DNA of 43,659 nt from a virus, in IMG/VR virus record IMGVR_UViG_3300028416_000028, positions 1 to 43,659 of that record. One strand, given 5' to 3'. The position numbers and the translations under genes are program-made. Within the stretch, counting starts at the first letter, position 1, and the number at the start of each line of letters is the position of its first letter. The notes under the pieces were generated by a model. The model ran no database searches. It had not been told where the DNA came from and saw only the letters and a program-made list of their open reading frames with translations. Shown here in pieces: positions 41,692 to 43,659 of the stretch.

Positions 41692-42621
41692 TTATAAACT
41701 TAATATCATGTCAACAAGATCTGGGTTAGGATAACAATCTACTTTATCCTTTCTAACGTTGCCATGTGTTAATAATCCTTTTATATTTCCATAAAAAGCG
41801 CTTTGCTGAAAACCAAAAGCTTTTAATGGCCCATACTTTAAAATAAACTCTTTAAGCCCTAGTCTAATATCTATTTCATCTCTTTCCCCTACATATCTAA
41901 TCCATTTTTCAGTCTCTTCAATTTGCTTATCAGAATACTTGTGCCAATGCAGCTTACCTTTAAACGGTTGCTTTAAAGTGCATATTTGAGACTCTATACA
42001 TTTAGATCCAACATAAGTTCTAAAACTATTACCGTTTACATCTAAATATCCCATATTGCATATTTCTAAACCAACAGAGTGACGATTCATAAAACCTGAA
42101 CCAGTTCTACCTAAATGCCATCCTTGACATCCATCTGGAAAAGCTTGAACCATAACACCATCAAACTCATTATTTCCATTTCTGTGATTTTGACCACCTA
42201 ATACAAACTCTGTTGCTATACGACCACGTGAATCCCTAGCCCAATAGTCTATACAAGCATATGGATTAGCATTACCCGCTGTATGATGTAATACAACATA
42301 ATCATTTTTAATTGGACCTTTGATATACTCGTCTTTTGGTAAATAGTGTCTATGTACTGTTTGATCATAGTTAGTACTAAAGTACTCCTCTGATATATCA
42401 GTATCTTGATCTATTGCTTCAGTATTATCATAGTTTGCATTAAACATCAATATCCAAACATCAGAAGTAACAATACCAGTTACTTCTATATTTTTAGATA
42501 GCTGAAATCTTTCTACAGCTCTTTCAGTAAGTGGTCCAAATACTCCATCGGCTTTAATACCCATTACAGTTTGAATAACCCTTACCTCAGAACCTGTACT
42601 TCCTAAACTAAGCTGTTTCAT
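41692..42621 (-). CDS. N-acetylmuramoyl-L-alanine amidase with peptidoglycan-binding domain (endolysin)
   Basis: With the start at 42621 (MKQLSLGSTGSEVRVIQTVM) the protein has 309 residues. Residues about 2-58 form a peptidoglycan-binding-1 domain (ADGVFGPLTERAVERFQ); the catalytic domain is Amidase_2 (PGRP-like): YVVLHHTAGN (H112/H113), FVLGGQNHRNG, GWHLGRTG (H169), VGLEICNMG and LLTHGNVRKDKVDCYPNP (H286, C296). These place the zinc ligands (His, His, Cys) and flanking residues as in T7-lysozyme-like amidases, which cut the MurNAc-L-Ala bond. The frame extends to 42762, but that part is an unlikely Lys-rich segment overlapping the upstream gene. It is likely the lysis enzyme; no holin was found nearby. 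Confidence 0.92.
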   Translation of the reverse strand: MKQLSLGSTGSEVRVIQTVMGIKADGVFGPLTERAVERFQLSKNIEVTGIVTSDVWILMFNANYDNTEAIDQDTDISEEYFSTNYDQTVHRHYLPKDEYIKGPIKNDYVVLHHTAGNANPYACIDYWARDSRGRIATEFVLGGQNHRNGNNEFDGVMVQAFPDGCQGWHLGRTGSGFMNRHSVGLEICNMGYLDVNGNSFRTYVGSKCIESQICTLKQPFKGKLHWHKYSDKQIEETEKWIRYVGERDEIDIRLGLKEFILKYGPLKAFGFQQSAFYGNIKGLLTHGNVRKDKVDCYPNPDLVDMILSL

Positions 42622-42919
42622 TTGACATTGCTTTAGCCATTGCTTCTTGAAATGCTTTTCCTTCTTGTGAATTAGGATCAGGAGCACCTTCACCTTTTTG
42701 AGAAGCATATTGTTGAGCCATAAACATTTGCGCTTGCATTCTTTCAGCTCTAGCCTTTTCAATAGCAGCTAGCAATGTTTCATAATCTGCTTGCACTTCT
42801 AAGTGTGGAATGTTGTCTTTATAAAAAGCTGTTATCTCTTCTCTTCTTTGAGAAAGCTCTTCCTTTGACATTTGAGGATCTTTGTCTTGAAGATCTGTGT
42901 TAATTTTAGAATCAGACAT
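42608..42919 (-). CDS. Helical Glu/Ala-rich small protein (103 aa)
   Basis: Predicted coiled coil and helical throughout (KEELSQRREEITAFYKDNIP; YETLLAAIEKARAERMQAQM) with a Met/Gln/Ala-rich stretch (MFMAQQYASQKGEGAPD) and Ala-rich end. It ends in TAG, 14 nt inside the amidase gene, so the two may be coupled. No transmembrane segment is evident, so it is not an obvious holin. Function unknown; a virion or assembly-chaperone protein is possible. Confidence 0.55.
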   Translation of the reverse strand: MSDSKINTDLQDKDPQMSKEELSQRREEITAFYKDNIPHLEVQADYETLLAAIEKARAERMQAQMFMAQQYASQKGEGAPDPNSQEGKAFQEAMAKAMSNETA

Positions 42920-42990
42920 TATCTTTATTTTTATGTGATGAATAAAAACAAAAATAACAAAAATAGTTTAAATAAAAAAAGTTTACATGT

Positions 42991-43239
42991 TTATTTTAAA
43001 ACTAAGTTACGTTCTATTATATTAATTAGATCTTTTGCTTCGGAATATTGCCATATTCTAATTGTAAAAGAAGAATCTTCTATATACCAGTTTCCAGTAG
43101 CTTCGGCTTCAGCATTATTTCCAGTAAGGAATGATAATCCATTAATGCTTTTTTCAAAATAATAAAAGTCTAGTTCTAACTCCTCTTCTGTAACCAATAC
43201 CTTTTGAAATCCTAATTGTATTAAATTATCTTCTGTCAT
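42991..43239 (-). CDS. Hypothetical protein (82 aa), immunity-like fold possible
   Basis: Short alpha/beta protein beginning MTEDNLIQLGFQKVLVTEEE, with YYFEKSINGLSFLTGNN, WYIEDSSFTIRIWQYSEAKD and a final helix (LINIIERNLVLK). The LGFxxV...YYF...L...W.I motif order is seen in many small phage proteins of unknown role. It lies 1 nt after the basic protein gene, and a 71-nt AT-rich gap follows before the helical protein gene. Confidence 0.55.
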   Translation of the reverse strand: MTEDNLIQLGFQKVLVTEEELELDFYYFEKSINGLSFLTGNNAEAEATGNWYIEDSSFTIRIWQYSEAKDLINIIERNLVLK

Positions 43240-43240
43240 C

Positions 43241-43531
43241 TTACCATTTTACTTTATCTGCCCAATATGCAGCACTCATTTTACCTTTAGCAATATTCTT
43301 TCCGTGCCTTGCCTTAAAACTCTTACGTTTAGCTTTCATTCTAGCTGACTCACCTGATTTTGGTTTACCTGCTGTACTAGCCCCTTGTTCTCCAAAACGA
43401 ATAGTTTTTATTTTATCTCCTTGTTTAGCTACAACTACATGAGACTTCTTGGGATGTCCTGGTGTACGTTTAGGTTTATTATATCCTGCTACTCCAGCTC
43501 TTGTTAGCCTTGAATCTTTTTTTGCTGCCAT
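43241..43531 (-). CDS. Basic Lys/Arg-rich conserved phage protein (96 aa)
   Basis: Very basic, low in hydrophobic residues, with conserved-looking ends: TRAGVAGYNKPKRTPGHPKK at the front and ESARMKAKRKSFKARHGKNI plus MSAAYWADKVKW at the end. The S-A-R-M-K-x-K-R-K-S-F-x-A-R-H...A-Y-W-A-x-K-V-K-W signature is common in small proteins of marine and Bacteroidetes phages. A nucleic-acid-binding or DNA-condensing role is likely from composition. Its start overlaps the stop of the preceding basic gene as TAATG. Confidence 0.65.
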   Translation of the reverse strand: MAAKKDSRLTRAGVAGYNKPKRTPGHPKKSHVVVAKQGDKIKTIRFGEQGASTAGKPKSGESARMKAKRKSFKARHGKNIAKGKMSAAYWADKVKW

Positions 43532-43659
43532 TATCTTTTCTTTCCTTTATGTAAACCATGTTTAGCATGCTGTTTACCTGCTTTAGTTGCTTTTCTTTTC
43601 TTTGCATTAGCTGCAGCTAGCTTTTTCTTTCCAGATTTAGTACTCTTAAGCTTAGATAT
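43531..43659 (-). CDS. Lys-rich basic protein (partial; N-terminus outside window)
   Basis: The minus-strand frame enters at the window edge and reads ISKLKSTKSGKKKLAAANAK followed by KRKATKAGKQHAKHGLHKGK and a terminal KR, then TAA at 43531-43533. Half of the 42 visible residues are Lys, Arg or His. It precedes another basic protein with a TAATG overlap. A DNA-binding or packaging role is suggested by composition only; the N-terminus is missing. Confidence 0.5.
   Translation of the reverse strand: MSKLKSTKSGKKKLAAANAKKRKATKAGKQHAKHGLHKGKKR

Noticed and set aside
42622-42762. N-terminal extension of the amidase
   Set aside because: The added residues are Lys-rich with no domain, overlap the upstream 103-residue gene, and the internal ATG at 42621 begins right at the peptidoglycan-binding domain.
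1-43659. Stop-codon recoding (TAG read-through) as in some crAss-like phages
   Set aside because: TAG appears as a genuine stop, for example at the end of the 103-residue gene, and no gene needs in-frame TAG to reach family length.
1-43659. tRNA genes, integrase, insertion sequences
   Set aside because: Gaps are short and AT-rich, and no tRNA-like fold, recombinase motif or terminal inverted repeats were seen.

Overview
The window is a piece of a tailed double-stranded DNA phage genome. It is AT-rich, and every convincing gene is on the minus strand, so genes are read from high to low coordinates. The content and order (amidase, winged-helix protein, HU/IHF-like protein, PD-(D/E)XK nuclease, large terminase, portal, scaffold-like protein, major capsid protein, ring-like proteins, fibres, very large tail hub protein, transglycosylase) resemble the virion module of a crAss-like (Crassvirales-type) podovirus of Bacteroidetes. 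Starts usually lack a clear Shine-Dalgarno and have A/T-rich leaders, as in Bacteroidetes. The fibre repeats (VGIGTTSP type) and BspA/DUF285 repeats fit a marine or aquatic flavobacterial host. The standard genetic code works throughout. No tRNA, CRISPR array, integrase or insertion sequence was seen.

Region A (about 43.7-38.6 kb) is an upstream cluster of small, tightly packed genes. It holds two tandem lysine-rich basic proteins, a helical protein, a cell-wall amidase with a peptidoglycan-binding domain, a winged-helix-like protein, an HU/IHF-like DNA-bending protein, a zinc-ribbon-like protein, a PD-(D/E)XK nuclease, two conserved small proteins and a GroES-like co-chaperonin. Region B (38.6-26.1 kb) is packaging and head: TerL, portal, scaffold-like protein, major capsid protein (followed by a strong terminator), then small structural and ring-like proteins and a 496-residue structural protein with its own terminator. 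Region C (26.1-12.9 kb) holds fibres and adhesins: a head- or tail-fibre-like protein, a 732-residue fibre, a 1615-residue fibre, a DUF285 repeat protein, and FnIII- and VWA-containing proteins. Region D (12.8-1 kb) is a metallophosphoesterase, a conserved protein of unknown function, two ring/adaptor-type proteins, a 2043-residue muzzle/stabilisation protein and a partial LysM-transglycosylase virion protein that runs off the left edge.

Together the genes package DNA (TerL, portal, perhaps nuclease and HU), build and fold the capsid (scaffold, capsid protein, co-chaperonin), form the short tail (ring proteins, muzzle), recognise the host (fibres, DUF285, VWA and FnIII proteins) and breach or lyse the cell wall (transglycosylase, amidase). 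Five minus-strand intrinsic terminators divide the late region into expression units. The most unusual features are: a VWA domain with a complete MIDAS, flanked by Cys-rich CPTGY modules, apparently inserted as a ~360-residue cassette in the tail muzzle protein; a second VWA domain in a separate FnIII adhesin; a phage co-chaperonin beside TerL; and a fibre/adhesin locus rich in exact repeats.
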